Of a stretch of 64,000 nt of DNA, positions 55,980-64,000 are shown piece after piece; the stretch's first letter is position 1; each line of letters begins with the position of its first letter. A program made the position numbers and the translations under genes. The notes below the pieces were generated by a model that saw only the letters and a list, made by a program, of their open reading frames with translations, ran no database searches and was not told the origin of the DNA. This stretch comes from Acinetobacter sp. CFCC 10889 (lineage in GTDB: Bacteria; Pseudomonadota; Gammaproteobacteria; Pseudomonadales; Moraxellaceae), in contig NZ_LQXQ01000015.1 of NCBI RefSeq assembly GCF_003268395.1, positions 1 through 64,000 of the forward strand. The letters are read 5' to 3'.

Positions 55980-57071
55980 TTATACATTAAAACGGAAATG
56001 CATTACATCACCGTCTTGTACGATATAGGTTTTACCTTCTAAACGCCATTTTCCTGCTTCTTTAGCGCCATTTTCACCGTTGTATTGAACAAAGTCATCA
56101 TAGGCTACACATTCAGCACGGATAAAGCCTTTTTCAAAATCCGTATGAATCACACCTGCGGCTTGTGGAGCAGTTGCGCCAACTTTAACTGTCCATGCAC
56201 GTACTTCTTGTACACCTGCTGTAAAGTAAGTTTGTAGACCGAGTAATGCATAACCTGCACGAATGACGACGTTCAAACCTGGTTCTTCCATGCCCAAAGC
56301 TTCTAAGAACTCTGCACGATCTTCATCTTCAAGTAATGAAATTTCAGCTTCGATTTGGTTGCAAAGTGGCACAACAATTGCATTTTCTTCAGCAGCTAAC
56401 TTTTTCACAGCTTCTAAATGAGGGTTATTTTCAAAACCATCTTCAGCAACATTGGCAATGTACATGGTTGGTTTTAACGTCATTAAACCAAAACCACGAA
56501 CCAATTTACGTTCATCATCATCTAAGTCTGCTGCACGTGCAGGTTTACCTTCATCCAATAATGGCTGAATTTTTTCTAAAACCGCTTTAACTGCAATCGC
56601 TTCTTTGTCGCCGCCTTTTGCAGATTTTGTTAAACGCAATAAAGCTTTTGCAACAGCATCTAAATCTGCAAGCGCAAGTTCAGTGTTGATGGTTGCGATA
56701 TCATCTAATGGGTCAATTTTACCGTTAACATGAATCACGTTTTCATCTTCAAAACAACGTACAACGTGTGCAATTGCATCAGTTTCACGGATATTTGCAA
56801 GGAATTGGTTACCTAAACCTTCACCTTTAGATGCACCAGCAACCAAACCTGCGATGTCTACAAATTCCATTGAGGTTGGAATCACACGTTGTGGTTTAAC
56901 GATGTCTGTTAATTTGTCTAAGCGTTGATCAGGTACAGGGACGATGCCTGTATTCGGCTCAATGGTACAAAATGGAAAGTTTTCCGCAGCAATAGCAGCT
57001 TTTGTCAATGCATTGAAAAGTGTAGATTTACCAACGTTCGGCAAGCCGACAATACCGCAATTAAAACCCAT
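55980..57071 (-). CDS. ychF: Redox-regulated ATPase YchF
   Basis: This 363-residue Obg-related P-loop protein has G1 GLPNVGKST near residue 8, the ATP-specific base-recognition region instead of the usual GTPase NKx[23 protein letters not shown], and a C-terminal TGS domain ([31 protein letters not shown]). YchF hydrolyses ATP, associates with the ribosome and is involved in oxidative stress. It starts at the ATG at 57071 (MGFNCGIVG); four extra residues at 57083 are possible. Confidence 0.95.
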   Translation of the reverse strand: MGFNCGIVGLPNVGKSTLFNALTKAAIAAENFPFCTIEPNTGIVPVPDQRLDKLTDIVKPQRVIPTSMEFVDIAGLVAGASKGEGLGNQFLANIRETDAIAHVVRCFEDENVIHVNGKIDPLDDIATINTELALADLDAVAKALLRLTKSAKGGDKEAIAVKAVLEKIQPLLDEGKPARAADLDDDERKLVRGFGLMTLKPTMYIANVAEDGFENNPHLEAVKKLAAEENAIVVPLCNQIEAEISLLEDEDRAEFLEALGMEEPGLNVVIRAGYALLGLQTYFTAGVQEVRAWTVKVGATAPQAAGVIHTDFEKGFIRAECVAYDDFVQYNGENGAKEAGKWRLEGKTYIVQDGDVMHFRFNV

Positions 57072-57189
57072 GAAATAACTCACAAAGTGTTATATAAAAA
57101 TTGCCGATGATTTTACATGAAAGCCACAGTAAAGTCAGGTCTATGATCTAAGATTTGAAACTATTCATCATACAAAAAGATTAATTAAC

Positions 57190-57405
57190 ATGATGATATT
57201 AAAATATGTCTTAGGTGTGCTTGCTATTCTTGTCAGTTTATTCTTATTTTGGTTTTTTGCTTATGCTTTGCTTGCTGTAGGTGTTTCTGGTACCAACCCA
57301 AGGTGAATCAAATTTTACAATGGCTGTTTCTTCAGTGGCATTCCATTTGGTTTAGGTTGTCTATTGTTCTATTCTGCTTATAAAAATCAGACAGGGGAAA
57401 AATAA
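57190..57405 (+). pseudogene. Small membrane protein gene interrupted by in-frame TGA
   Basis: An ATG at 57190 opens a frame encoding hydrophobic MMILKYVLGVLAILVSLFLF and FFAYALLAVGVSGTNPR, then TGA at 57304-57306. Without a frame change it continues with IKFYNGCFFSGIPFGLGCLLFYSAYKNQ to TAA at 57403. The two parts read as one 72-codon small membrane protein. A TGG-to-TGA change (Trp in NPRWIKFYNG) would account for the stop. No homologous name is known. Possible sequencing error should be checked. Confidence 0.68.
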
Positions 57406-57500
57406 GTTCTGTTGTATTTCATCTCTAAACTGTAGGAATTGCAAAGTTTGCAAGATAGATTTAAATTCTGTTTAGAATAAATAAAGGCAGATGATGTGGT

Positions 57501-57719
57501 ATGAAAAAAAGAATATTTATAACCGTTTCTGGCATAGTGCTGATGCTTTTAGGCATACTTTGCTTCTATATTCTTGAATTGTTTTTAGGAGGAATAGGGG
57601 CTTCAGGCACAGGCTATGGTGGCGGTTCTTTATTGCCAATTATCGTAAGTGCAGTACCATTTACACTTGGAGGATGGATGATTTATTGGGTCAATCAGAA
57701 TAATGATAAAGTGGATTGA
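57501..57719 (+). CDS. Small hypothetical membrane protein
   Basis: This 72-residue protein has two predicted membrane segments (IFITVSGIVLMLLGILCFYILELFLGG and LLPIIVSAVPFTLGGWMIYWV) with a glycine-rich turn (GASGTGYGGGS) between them. It has the same general size and layout as the broken gene upstream. No function can be given. It is the right length for an intact gene. Confidence 0.55.
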   Translation: MKKRIFITVSGIVLMLLGILCFYILELFLGGIGASGTGYGGGSLLPIIVSAVPFTLGGWMIYWVNQNNDKVD

Positions 57720-57977
57720 GGGGTGAATATTAGAATTAGCAAAAATTTGGAATGAATGGGGGATTATTTTTGAATATAAAAAATATGTGAATGATATTTG
57801 ACTTACACTTTTTGTTTATCAGCATTTGACAATCAACATAGTAAAAGTGTCAGGAATGATGAGGTAAATTTGCACATCACTACAAAAGTTCTTTAATTTG
57901 CATGTAATATATCATTGTAATTTTAATGAAATACTTTCAAAATCCGCATTTCCATATCAGTCGTTGGTTAGATTTAA

Positions 57978-58538
57978 ATGAAAAAGTTAGGTGAACTTAC
58001 CTTTAAACTTGCGGGTGTGAAATATCATGTCGAACCAGATGTATTAGAAAAAAAGCAAGTTATTATCGGTTTTGAACATACATCAATGATGGATGCGGTA
58101 CTTTCACTGGCTATTTTTCAAATTTATAATATTAAGATCCATACTTTGATTAAAAAAGAACTTTTTAAAGGACCTTTTGTACCATTACTCAAAGCATTGG
58201 GCGGTATTCCTGTTGACCGTAAATCGAATAAAGATATTGTTGCACAAATGGTTGAGCATTTTCAGGAAAATTCAGAATTTAACCTTGTGATTGCACCTGA
58301 AGCAACACGTGCTAAAAATGGTGAAGACCGTAAACCAATTCGTACAGGATTTTGGCATATTGCTAAAGCGGCGAATGTTCCGATTGTATTGATGTACATC
58401 AATAATAAAAATAAGCAGGGTGGGATTTTTGGGAAAATTTATCCAACAGATTTAGATCATGATATGGCATTAATCAAAGAGCTTTATAAAAAGCATGCGG
58501 ATTTGGATATTGTGATTCCTGAAACCAAAAAAAATTAG
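57978..58538 (+). CDS. PlsC-type 1-acylglycerol-3-phosphate acyltransferase-like protein
   Basis: This 186-residue protein has the acyltransferase HxxxxD motif in FEHTSMMDAVLS, FKGPFVPLLKALGGIPVDR, and APEATRAKNGEDRKPIRTGFWHIAKAANVPIVLMY. It lacks long membrane helices, so it is a small, probably peripheral, PlsC-superfamily enzyme. The ATG at 57978 is used. A frame from ATG 57926 encodes MKYFQNPHFHISRWLDLNEK and is one base out of register at the run of A at 57981-57985, so the real N-terminus could be longer if that run is miscounted. Confidence 0.78.
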   Translation: MKKLGELTFKLAGVKYHVEPDVLEKKQVIIGFEHTSMMDAVLSLAIFQIYNIKIHTLIKKELFKGPFVPLLKALGGIPVDRKSNKDIVAQMVEHFQENSEFNLVIAPEATRAKNGEDRKPIRTGFWHIAKAANVPIVLMYINNKNKQGGIFGKIYPTDLDHDMALIKELYKKHADLDIVIPETKKN

Positions 58539-58648
58539 GTATTTGTCTATTTTCTAAAAAAAAGGCACTTTCTCAAAAAAAAGCGCTTATGGTAGAATCA
58601 CGGTTAATTTGAAAGGCATAAAGCCGATCTACAAGGAGCATATTTCGC

Positions 58649-59398
58649 ATGGCGGGTCATTCCAAGTGGGCTAACACAAAGCATCGTAAAGCAAAACAAG
58701 ATGCGAGCCGCGCTAAAGTATTCACAAAATTTATTCGTGAAATCGTAACAGCTGCCCGTTTAGGTGGTGGTGATGCGGCATCCAACCCACGTTTACGTGC
58801 TGTGGTGGAAAAAGCATTGGTTGCGAACATGACACGTGACACCATTAACCGTGCCATTCAGCGTGGTGTGGGTGGTGAAGACAATGATGACTTAAAAGAA
58901 GTAACTTACGAAGGTTATGGTGTGGGTGGTGTTGCGGTAATTATTGAAACCATGACAGATAATCTAAACCGTACAGTTCCTGATGTGCGTCATTGTTTTT
59001 CTAAAACAGGTGGTAACTTGGGTACAGCAGGTTCGGTTGCCTATATGTTTACTAAACGTGGTGAGATTACTTTTGAAGATGTGTCTTTAGAAGATCAAAT
59101 CATGGATGTTGCTTTAGAAGCAGGCGCAGAAGACATCGAAGTGGCTGAAGATGAAATCTTAGTCATCACAACGCCTGAAACGTTTGGTGATGTACAGGAT
59201 GCACTCGCAGCAGCAGGTTTAAAATCTGATAATGCTGAAGTTGTGATGAATCCATCGACTAAAGCTGAAATCACAGATGTTGATCAAGCGAAACAAATCT
59301 TAAAAATGATTGATATGTTTGAAGATTTGGATGATGTACAAAACGTATATACCAACGTTGAATTCTCGGATGCGGTATTGGCTGAATTAGATGCTTAA
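58649..59398 (+). CDS. yebC: YebC/PmpR family transcriptional or translational regulator
   Basis: This 249-residue protein is a full YebC/TACO1-family protein: [41 protein letters not shown] and [18 protein letters not shown]. The family acts as a regulator, with a translation role proposed more recently (TACO1-type). The ATG at 58649 has AAGGAG in the Shine-Dalgarno position. It is monocistronic as judged by a strong terminator at 59447. Its usual ruv neighbours are absent. Confidence 0.94.
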   Translation: MAGHSKWANTKHRKAKQDASRAKVFTKFIREIVTAARLGGGDAASNPRLRAVVEKALVANMTRDTINRAIQRGVGGEDNDDLKEVTYEGYGVGGVAVIIETMTDNLNRTVPDVRHCFSKTGGNLGTAGSVAYMFTKRGEITFEDVSLEDQIMDVALEAGAEDIEVAEDEILVITTPETFGDVQDALAAAGLKSDNAEVVMNPSTKAEITDVDQAKQILKMIDMFEDLDDVQNVYTNVEFSDAVLAELDA

Positions 59399-59446
59399 TA
59401 TTAAACTGATGAAAATATGATTTTAATTAAGTTTTAAATTGTATTT

Positions 59447-59480
59447 AAAAACGCCTAATGCGATGACATTGGGCGTTTTT
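59447..59480 (+). terminator. Intrinsic terminator after yebC
   Basis: AAAAACGCCTAATG and CATTGGGCGTTTTT form a long stem with one wobble and a 6-base loop, ending in T residues. The reverse strand could also terminate the facing gene at 59496. Confidence 0.88.
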
Positions 59481-59495
59481 ATTTATAGATTATTT

Positions 59496-59918
59496 TTATA
59501 AGCATTCGATCCCTTTCGCTGTAAGAACTGGTATTTGAGCATGATCTAAATCATAGAATCTTGTAAATTCAGTGATTTTTTTGGTTTTTTTATGGGTATA
59601 GGTGATGCCATAAAAAAGTGCACCTTGATGGACAATTTCATAGTGTCCTGTCACTTTACCATGAGTAATTTCATCAAAAAAATCATGAAATTCAAAAGGG
59701 CGATCTTCAGCCATTTCGATGGCGTCAGTATGTTTAAATTTAAGCTGAATCGGCTGCATATAAGGAAAATACATCAACTGTGTTTTTTTAGAATAATGGG
59801 CATTGAGTAACAAGGTTTTATTATTTTTGGCATCAAAGCAAAAATATTCGGTATCGGCGAGCGCTGGGGTAGATGTCAAGGTTAGACTTAAAAATAGCCT
59901 AAGCAAAAAATTATTCAT
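59496..59918 (-). CDS. Hypothetical secreted protein
   Basis: This 140-residue protein has a signal peptide (MNNFLLRLFLSLTLTSTPALA). A beta-rich mature part follows, with charged segments (DKxxxKxxL...HGKVTGHYEIVHQGALFYGITYTH) and a C-terminal Cys (KGIECL). I do not recognise a family. The ATG at 59918 is better than the upstream start at 59945 because it gives a clean signal peptide. Convergent with yebC. Confidence 0.6.
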   Translation of the reverse strand: MNNFLLRLFLSLTLTSTPALADTEYFCFDAKNNKTLLLNAHYSKKTQLMYFPYMQPIQLKFKHTDAIEMAEDRPFEFHDFFDEITHGKVTGHYEIVHQGALFYGITYTHKKTKKITEFTRFYDLDHAQIPVLTAKGIECL

Positions 59919-60239
59919 ATATTTTGAACCGACTAGAGTATCCATAAGAATTTTCCAAGCAATGCGTTCAGAATATTCAGTGAGCTACTTTTGAAATATT
60001 GTAAAACTTTAAAAATTTTTTGCGTTAAATATGGGTTGGATTCATCGTCTTTTAATCATTCGTTTTGTCTAAATATACGTCATATCAACATAAATGAATA
60101 TATTTTAGATTGAAAATAAGATCATAAAGACCCATATAAAAATACAAAGCAATACACAGACAAATGGTGAAATTTGACCTATGATCAAATCACTTCACAC
60201 ATTATAAGTCTGAATCAGACAATAGGATCAGGACATCAT

Positions 60240-62849
60240 ATGAATATCGCCGCAAACCCCGTGATTGAAGCAGATCAAACTGTTTATTTAAAAGATTATC
60301 AAAAACCATCTTATCTTGTGGATTCGATTGATCTTGATATTCAAGTCTATGATGACCATACCAATGTGAATGCAAAACTCATCATGCAACGTCAAAGTGC
60401 AGGTGATTTGGTGCTGCTTGGACGTGATTTGGAATTAAAATCTATTTCGATCAATGGAAAGCAACTTTCTGAAAGTGAGTATCAACTTGATACTGAGCAA
60501 CTCGTGATTGCCCATACACCTGATCAAATCACCTTAGAAACTCAAGTGGTGATCCATCCTGAAAGCAATACCCAACTCGAAGGTTTATATCAAGCGGCAG
60601 GCAATCTATTTGTTACGCAAAATGAACCTGAAGGTTTCCGTAAAATTACCTTTTATCCTGATCGCCCTGACGTACTTTCGGTCTTTACTACACGTGTTGA
60701 GGCGGACAAAAAATTCCCTGTGTTACTTGCCAATGGTAATTTGATTGAAGCAGGCGAAGCAGGCGAAGGTCGTCATTATACGATTTGGCAAGACCCAACC
60801 AAAAAACCAAGTTATTTATTTGCCTGTGTGATTGGTGATTTGGCAGTGTTGAAAGATCGCTATACCACGTCTGAAGGGCGTGATGTTGCTTTAGAAATTT
60901 ATGCTGAAGAAAAAGATATTCCAAAATGTCATATTGCCATGGAAGCGTTAAAACATTCTATGCGTTGGGATGAGGAACATTATGGTCGTCCTTATGACCT
61001 TGATAATTATATGATTGTGGCGACAAGTGCATTTAATATGGGTGCAATGGAAAATAAAGGCTTAAATATTTTCAATACCTCATGTGTACTTGCAGATGAA
61101 GAATTCACTACTGATGCGGCAATTATGCGTGTGCAATCTGTCATTGCCCATGAATATTTCCACAATTGGACAGGTAACCGTATTACTTGCCGTGATTGGT
61201 TCCAATTGTGTTTAAAAGAAGGCTTAACGGTGTTCCGTGATCAGTCATTCTCAGAAGATTTACAATCGGCTGCGGTACAACGTATTGATGATGTTGCGGT
61301 TTTAAAATCGCATCAATTCCCTGAAGATTCAGGTCCATTGTCACATCCGCCACGTCCTGACCATTTTGTTGAAATTAATAACTTTTATACGGCAACTGTA
61401 TATGAAAAAGGTGCGGAAATTAACCGCATGATGGCAACATTACTTGGCAAAGAAAAATTCCGTCAAGGTACAGATGAATATTTCAAACGTCACGATGGTC
61501 AAGCGGTAACGGTTGAAGATTGGGTTGCAGCATTGACAGCAGGTTCAGGTGTTGATTTATCCGCATTTTTGATTTGGTACAATCAACCGGGTACACCTAA
61601 ACTTGAAGCCAAAGGTGAATATGATGCTGCTACGCAAAGCTATCGTTTAAGCTTGAAACAAAGCTTAAAAGCACATGCGAAGTATCCAAATCTCAAAGCC
61701 GTCCCGATTCCTGTGGCATTGGCGCTATTTGACCAAGCGACAGGTGAACAGCTTGTATTAAATTCTGAAGCCCTATTTGAAAATGGCGTGAAAGATGGCG
61801 TGTATTTATTTGATCAAAATGAAGCGACCATTGAATTTACAGGCTTAACCACTGCGCCTGTGGTATCGCTGTTGCGTAGTTTCTCTGCACCTGTAAATCT
61901 TGAATTTAACTATTCAGATGAACAACTTGCATTCTTATTGCAGTATGAAACCAACGGTTTTAACCAATGGCAAGCAGCGCAAACTTTGCTTGAACGTATT
62001 TTGCTGAATGGTCATGATGCACAGACCTATCTTGATGCGATTCAAAAAACTTTGTCTTTTGTCATTGCCAAAGATCCATTATTGGCATCTCGTTTGTTTG
62101 ATGTCCCAAGTGAGGGCTATTTAGGCAGCCGTATTGATCAAGACTATAATCCTGTGGTGGTGAATGCAGCACGTGAAAGCTTATTAAATACCTTGGCACA
62201 TGGTTTGGGTGAGTTTGCTAAAGAAACCTATCTCAGTCTTGATCCTGTCGCACAGCAAGATTTTTCTCAAGCCATGGGTGTACGTGCACTGAAAAATATC
62301 ATGTTGAGTTTCATGGCACGTCAGGGGGATGCTCAAGTCTTTGATTTGGCGTATGAACAGTATCAAAACACAGGCAATATGTCTGAACGTTTAGGCGCTT
62401 TAAAAGTTTTGGTGTGGAATGATGCACCTCAGGCACAAGACGTTTTACAAGACTTTTATACTCGCTTTAAAGATGAAGCTTTGTCATTGGATCAATGGTT
62501 TATGATTCAGGCAGCACATCCGAAAGCAACTGCTGAAACGATTCAATATTTAACTTCACATGCAGATTATGATTTGGGTGTGCCAAACCGAATTCGTTCT
62601 GTTTCGGGTGGTTTAAATGCCAATCCTGTGAATACATGGAGTTTTGGTGTTCAGCATTTCATTGATTTAGCGAAATATTTGGATGAGAAAAACCCAATTG
62701 TTGGTTCTCGTTTATTGCAAGTCTTGTCTCGTTGGTATACTTTGGCAGAGCCGCAGCGTAGTCAAGTGAAAGCGGAACTTGAAGCTTTAAAATCACAGGC
62801 AAAATCGAAAAATGTCAGTGAAACTGTGAATAGTATGTTAAGCATTTAA
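60240..62849 (+). CDS. pepN: Aminopeptidase N (M1 family)
   Basis: This 869-residue zinc aminopeptidase has the GAMEN substrate motif (MGAMENKGLNIF near residue 267) and the zinc-binding HEYFHNWTGNR near residue 303. The downstream second Glu ligand is in LKEGLTVFRDQSFSE. The N-terminal part (beta-sandwich, residues 1-190) and the C-terminal helical bowl give the PepN length and order. It cleaves amino acids from the N-terminus of peptides in the cytoplasm. An in-frame upstream start at 60174 is possible, but ATG 60240 has AGGA before it. Confidence 0.95.
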   Translation: MNIAANPVIEADQTVYLKDYQKPSYLVDSIDLDIQVYDDHTNVNAKLIMQRQSAGDLVLLGRDLELKSISINGKQLSESEYQLDTEQLVIAHTPDQITLETQVVIHPESNTQLEGLYQAAGNLFVTQNEPEGFRKITFYPDRPDVLSVFTTRVEADKKFPVLLANGNLIEAGEAGEGRHYTIWQDPTKKPSYLFACVIGDLAVLKDRYTTSEGRDVALEIYAEEKDIPKCHIAMEALKHSMRWDEEHYGRPYDLDNYMIVATSAFNMGAMENKGLNIFNTSCVLADEEFTTDAAIMRVQSVIAHEYFHNWTGNRITCRDWFQLCLKEGLTVFRDQSFSEDLQSAAVQRIDDVAVLKSHQFPEDSGPLSHPPRPDHFVEINNFYTATVYEKGAEINRMMATLLGKEKFRQGTDEYFKRHDGQAVTVEDWVAALTAGSGVDLSAFLIWYNQPGTPKLEAKGEYDAATQSYRLSLKQSLKAHAKYPNLKAVPIPVALALFDQATGEQLVLNSEALFENGVKDGVYLFDQNEATIEFTGLTTAPVVSLLRSFSAPVNLEFNYSDEQLAFLLQYETNGFNQWQAAQTLLERILLNGHDAQTYLDAIQKTLSFVIAKDPLLASRLFDVPSEGYLGSRIDQDYNPVVVNAARESLLNTLAHGLGEFAKETYLSLDPVAQQDFSQAMGVRALKNIMLSFMARQGDAQVFDLAYEQYQNTGNMSERLGALKVLVWNDAPQAQDVLQDFYTRFKDEALSLDQWFMIQAAHPKATAETIQYLTSHADYDLGVPNRIRSVSGGLNANPVNTWSFGVQHFIDLAKYLDEKNPIVGSRLLQVLSRWYTLAEPQRSQVKAELEALKSQAKSKNVSETVNSMLSI

Positions 62850-62884
62850 CTTGTATTAAGTTGTTGATATTTATTAATATTAAG

Positions 62885-62920
62885 AACCATTCACCGATTT
62901 AACTCAGTGAATGGTTTTTT
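62885..62920 (+). terminator. Intrinsic terminator after pepN
   Basis: AACCATTCAC and GTGAATGGTT form a perfect 10-bp stem with a 12-base loop, followed by TTTT. Confidence 0.85.
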
Positions 62921-62936
62921 ATATGGAAAGAATAAA

Positions 62937-63305
62937 ATGTATAACTTAGCTGATTTAGATTTTGAGCCAACAGAAAATATATCTGAGATACAAACAGAAG
63001 AGATTTTGGTACTTCGTGATCAATTATGGATGAATGGTAGTCACTCTATTCAGGCGGCTGATTTAGATGAAATTTTGACTGATGAATTTTATTATGTCGG
63101 TACAGAACATTTTGTGGTTAAAGGTAAATCATCATTTTATAAAGGCCTTATTGTTGTCGCAGCCAAAGATAAATTGATTGAATATTTGATCAGAATAATT
63201 CGGTTAGATGATGCTCGATCCGTTTTTATCCTTCCAAAAAATCAACAAAATATGCTTTTACGCCTTGATGATGAAGGCAGTTTAATGCTGTATAAGCATG
63301 AATAA
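62937..63305 (+). CDS. SnoaL/DUF4440-like hypothetical protein
   Basis: This 122-residue protein has acidic, helical features (EEILVLRDQLWMNGSHSIQAADLDEILTDEFYYVG; KDKLIEYLIRIIRLDDARSVFILPKNQQNMLLRLDDEGSLMLY). The ADLxxxLxxxFxYVG pattern recalls SnoaL/DUF4440-type folds, but I would not name it. The ATG at 62937 has GGAAAG before it. It follows the pepN terminator, so it probably has its own promoter within it. Confidence 0.5.
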   Translation: MYNLADLDFEPTENISEIQTEEILVLRDQLWMNGSHSIQAADLDEILTDEFYYVGTEHFVVKGKSSFYKGLIVVAAKDKLIEYLIRIIRLDDARSVFILPKNQQNMLLRLDDEGSLMLYKHE

Positions 63306-63635
63306 AATTCATTATGCAAAAGTATAAAGTCATTTAGAGCTATTTTATAATCAATAGAGAATTCAATAAGGATTGAGTTTTAAGACATCAGATCAAATGG
63401 TAGAGGACTCTTATAAGTTATGCCTAGAATCTTCCAAATTAAAGTCTTCTGTGAATGCAGCACATCTCAGTTTTTAAAATGATAGTTTTATACATTTTTC
63501 AGTCAATCCACAGAAAATAAATACTTTTATTATTTGGGGGGGGTAGATCGTTGAATTATAATTTAGCGCCTTGAAGTACATATATACAACAATTCCTTTT
63601 TATAACCAATTGTAAATACAAAGGTTTACAACTCA
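63306..63635. other. Intergenic region before the MFS gene, with a G8 tract
   Basis: This 330-bp stretch contains a run of eight G at 63536-63543 in an otherwise A+T-rich surrounding (TATTTGGGGGGGGTAGATC). That is notable as a possible phase-variable promoter element for the MFS gene 92 bp downstream. A short tRNA-like string (63395-63435) does not form an acceptable cloverleaf. No gene is visible. Confidence 0.5.
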
Positions 63636-64000
63636 ATGCAATCTATGCCAATCCAACACAAACTCGGTGGTTTTTACTTCTTTTACTATTCGATTGTTGG
63701 AACATTCATGCCGTATTGGAGTTTATATCTCCAAGACCAAGGCTTTGATTTTAATGAAATCGGGATTTTATCTTCTATAGCCATTATTACCCGATTTTTT
63801 GCACCTTTTATTTGGGGATGGATTGCAGATAAGTCAGGTAAACGCATGCTTTTAGTCCGTATTGCCACATGGATGGAAGCGGTGATTTGGTTTCTGATTT
63901 TTATTATTCCCAATAATTTTCAATCCATTGCCATGCTCATGCTGATTTTTAGTTTTTTCCAAAATGCGATCTTGGCACAGTTTGAAGGCGTGACTCTATT
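63636..64000 (+). CDS. MFS transporter (partial, 3' end outside window)
   Basis: The frame from ATG 63636 is open to the window end. The first 121 residues show MFS topology: HKLGGFYFFYYSIVGTFMPYWSLYLQDQG, NEIGILSSIAIITRFFAPFIWGWIADKSGKRMLLVRIATWMEAVIWFLIFII. GWIADKSGKR is the conserved loop 2-3 motif. The start resembles the LacY/PPP-type subfamily (MFS_1-like). The substrate is unknown. Shine-Dalgarno AAAGG lies 11 bases upstream. Confidence 0.78.
   Translation, partial: MQSMPIQHKLGGFYFFYYSIVGTFMPYWSLYLQDQGFDFNEIGILSSIAIITRFFAPFIWGWIADKSGKRMLLVRIATWMEAVIWFLIFIIPNNFQSIAMLMLIFSFFQNAILAQFEGVTL

Noticed and set aside
63395-63435. Sequence resembling a tRNA D-arm and anticodon region
   Set aside because: No acceptor stem, no T-arm with GTTCRANNC and no CCA; chance similarity or a decayed remnant.

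Overview
The window is about 40% G+C chromosomal DNA that I assign to Acinetobacter (Gammaproteobacteria, Moraxellaceae). The main grounds are a ben/cat benzoate module like that of A. baylyi, with a BenM carrying the benzoate-site residues R160 and Y293, a DcaP-type porin, and Acinetobacter-like AroC, LpxB and PrmB. I see no insertion sequence, phage, CRISPR array, rRNA or tRNA gene. Most of the window reads as core or soft-core chromosome with short strain-variable pockets.

Layout. 1-5.8 kb: a tellurium/stress (Ter) operon entered part way through terA: TerA-like, TerD, DUF475 (TerC-like membrane protein), TerD/E, TerF-like vWA protein, AIM24-family protein, TerD. 5.9-6.6 kb: a tautomerase and a small gene broken by a stop codon. 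6.6-17.4 kb: benzoate catabolism. catA-benA-benB-benC-benD-benE run leftward; benM, benK and benP run rightward. Together they cover outer-membrane entry, inner-membrane uptake, dihydroxylation, dehydrogenation to catechol and ring cleavage to cis,cis-muconate, with BenM operators at the control points. Later steps (catB, catC and so on) are not here. 17.4-31.9 kb: a mixed set including an SH3 lipid/secreted-type protein, an EamA/MocR divergent pair, a methyltransferase, a phospholipase D-like lipoprotein, glutathione-dependent formaldehyde dehydrogenase, a DUF333-I78 lipoprotein, an ABC-F ATPase, an aromatic aminotransferase, an esterase and a PAS-GGDEF-EAL protein. 32.0-33.4 kb: a DAHP synthase gene behind a 327-nt leader that holds two separate aromatic-rich leader peptides and an intrinsic terminator. 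33.7-39.5 kb: a variable pocket with hypothetical genes, an AlbA_2 protein and two apparently frameshifted genes, interrupted by ispF. 40-47.8 kb: second DAHP synthase, TauE/SafE exporter, lpxB, DUF2797, YidB-like protein and sirtuin. 48-52.2 kb: a pair of acyl-CoA dehydrogenases and an ABC1 kinase. 53.6-64 kb: prmB-aroC, ychF, an acyltransferase, yebC, pepN and the start of an MFS transporter.

How they fit together. Three genes supply or use aromatic metabolites (two DAHP synthases, aroC) and tyrB is also present, so the window holds pieces of both aromatic synthesis and aromatic breakdown. The most striking signal is the tandem leader-peptide region at 32.05-32.37 kb. The first peptide (SYYFWQFF core) overlaps a set of GTTGCC/GGCAAC elements that could switch an intrinsic terminator. 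The second (10 aromatic residues out of 14) lies after that terminator and just before the DAHP synthase start.

Several genes look damaged: in-frame stops at 6410 and 57304, and apparent one-base indels at 36135, 38164 and perhaps 57981. The three indels are in or next to homopolymers, so sequencing error should be excluded before they are called pseudogenes. Coordinates and reading frames were checked by hand. Family names rest on recognised motifs, not on database searches.
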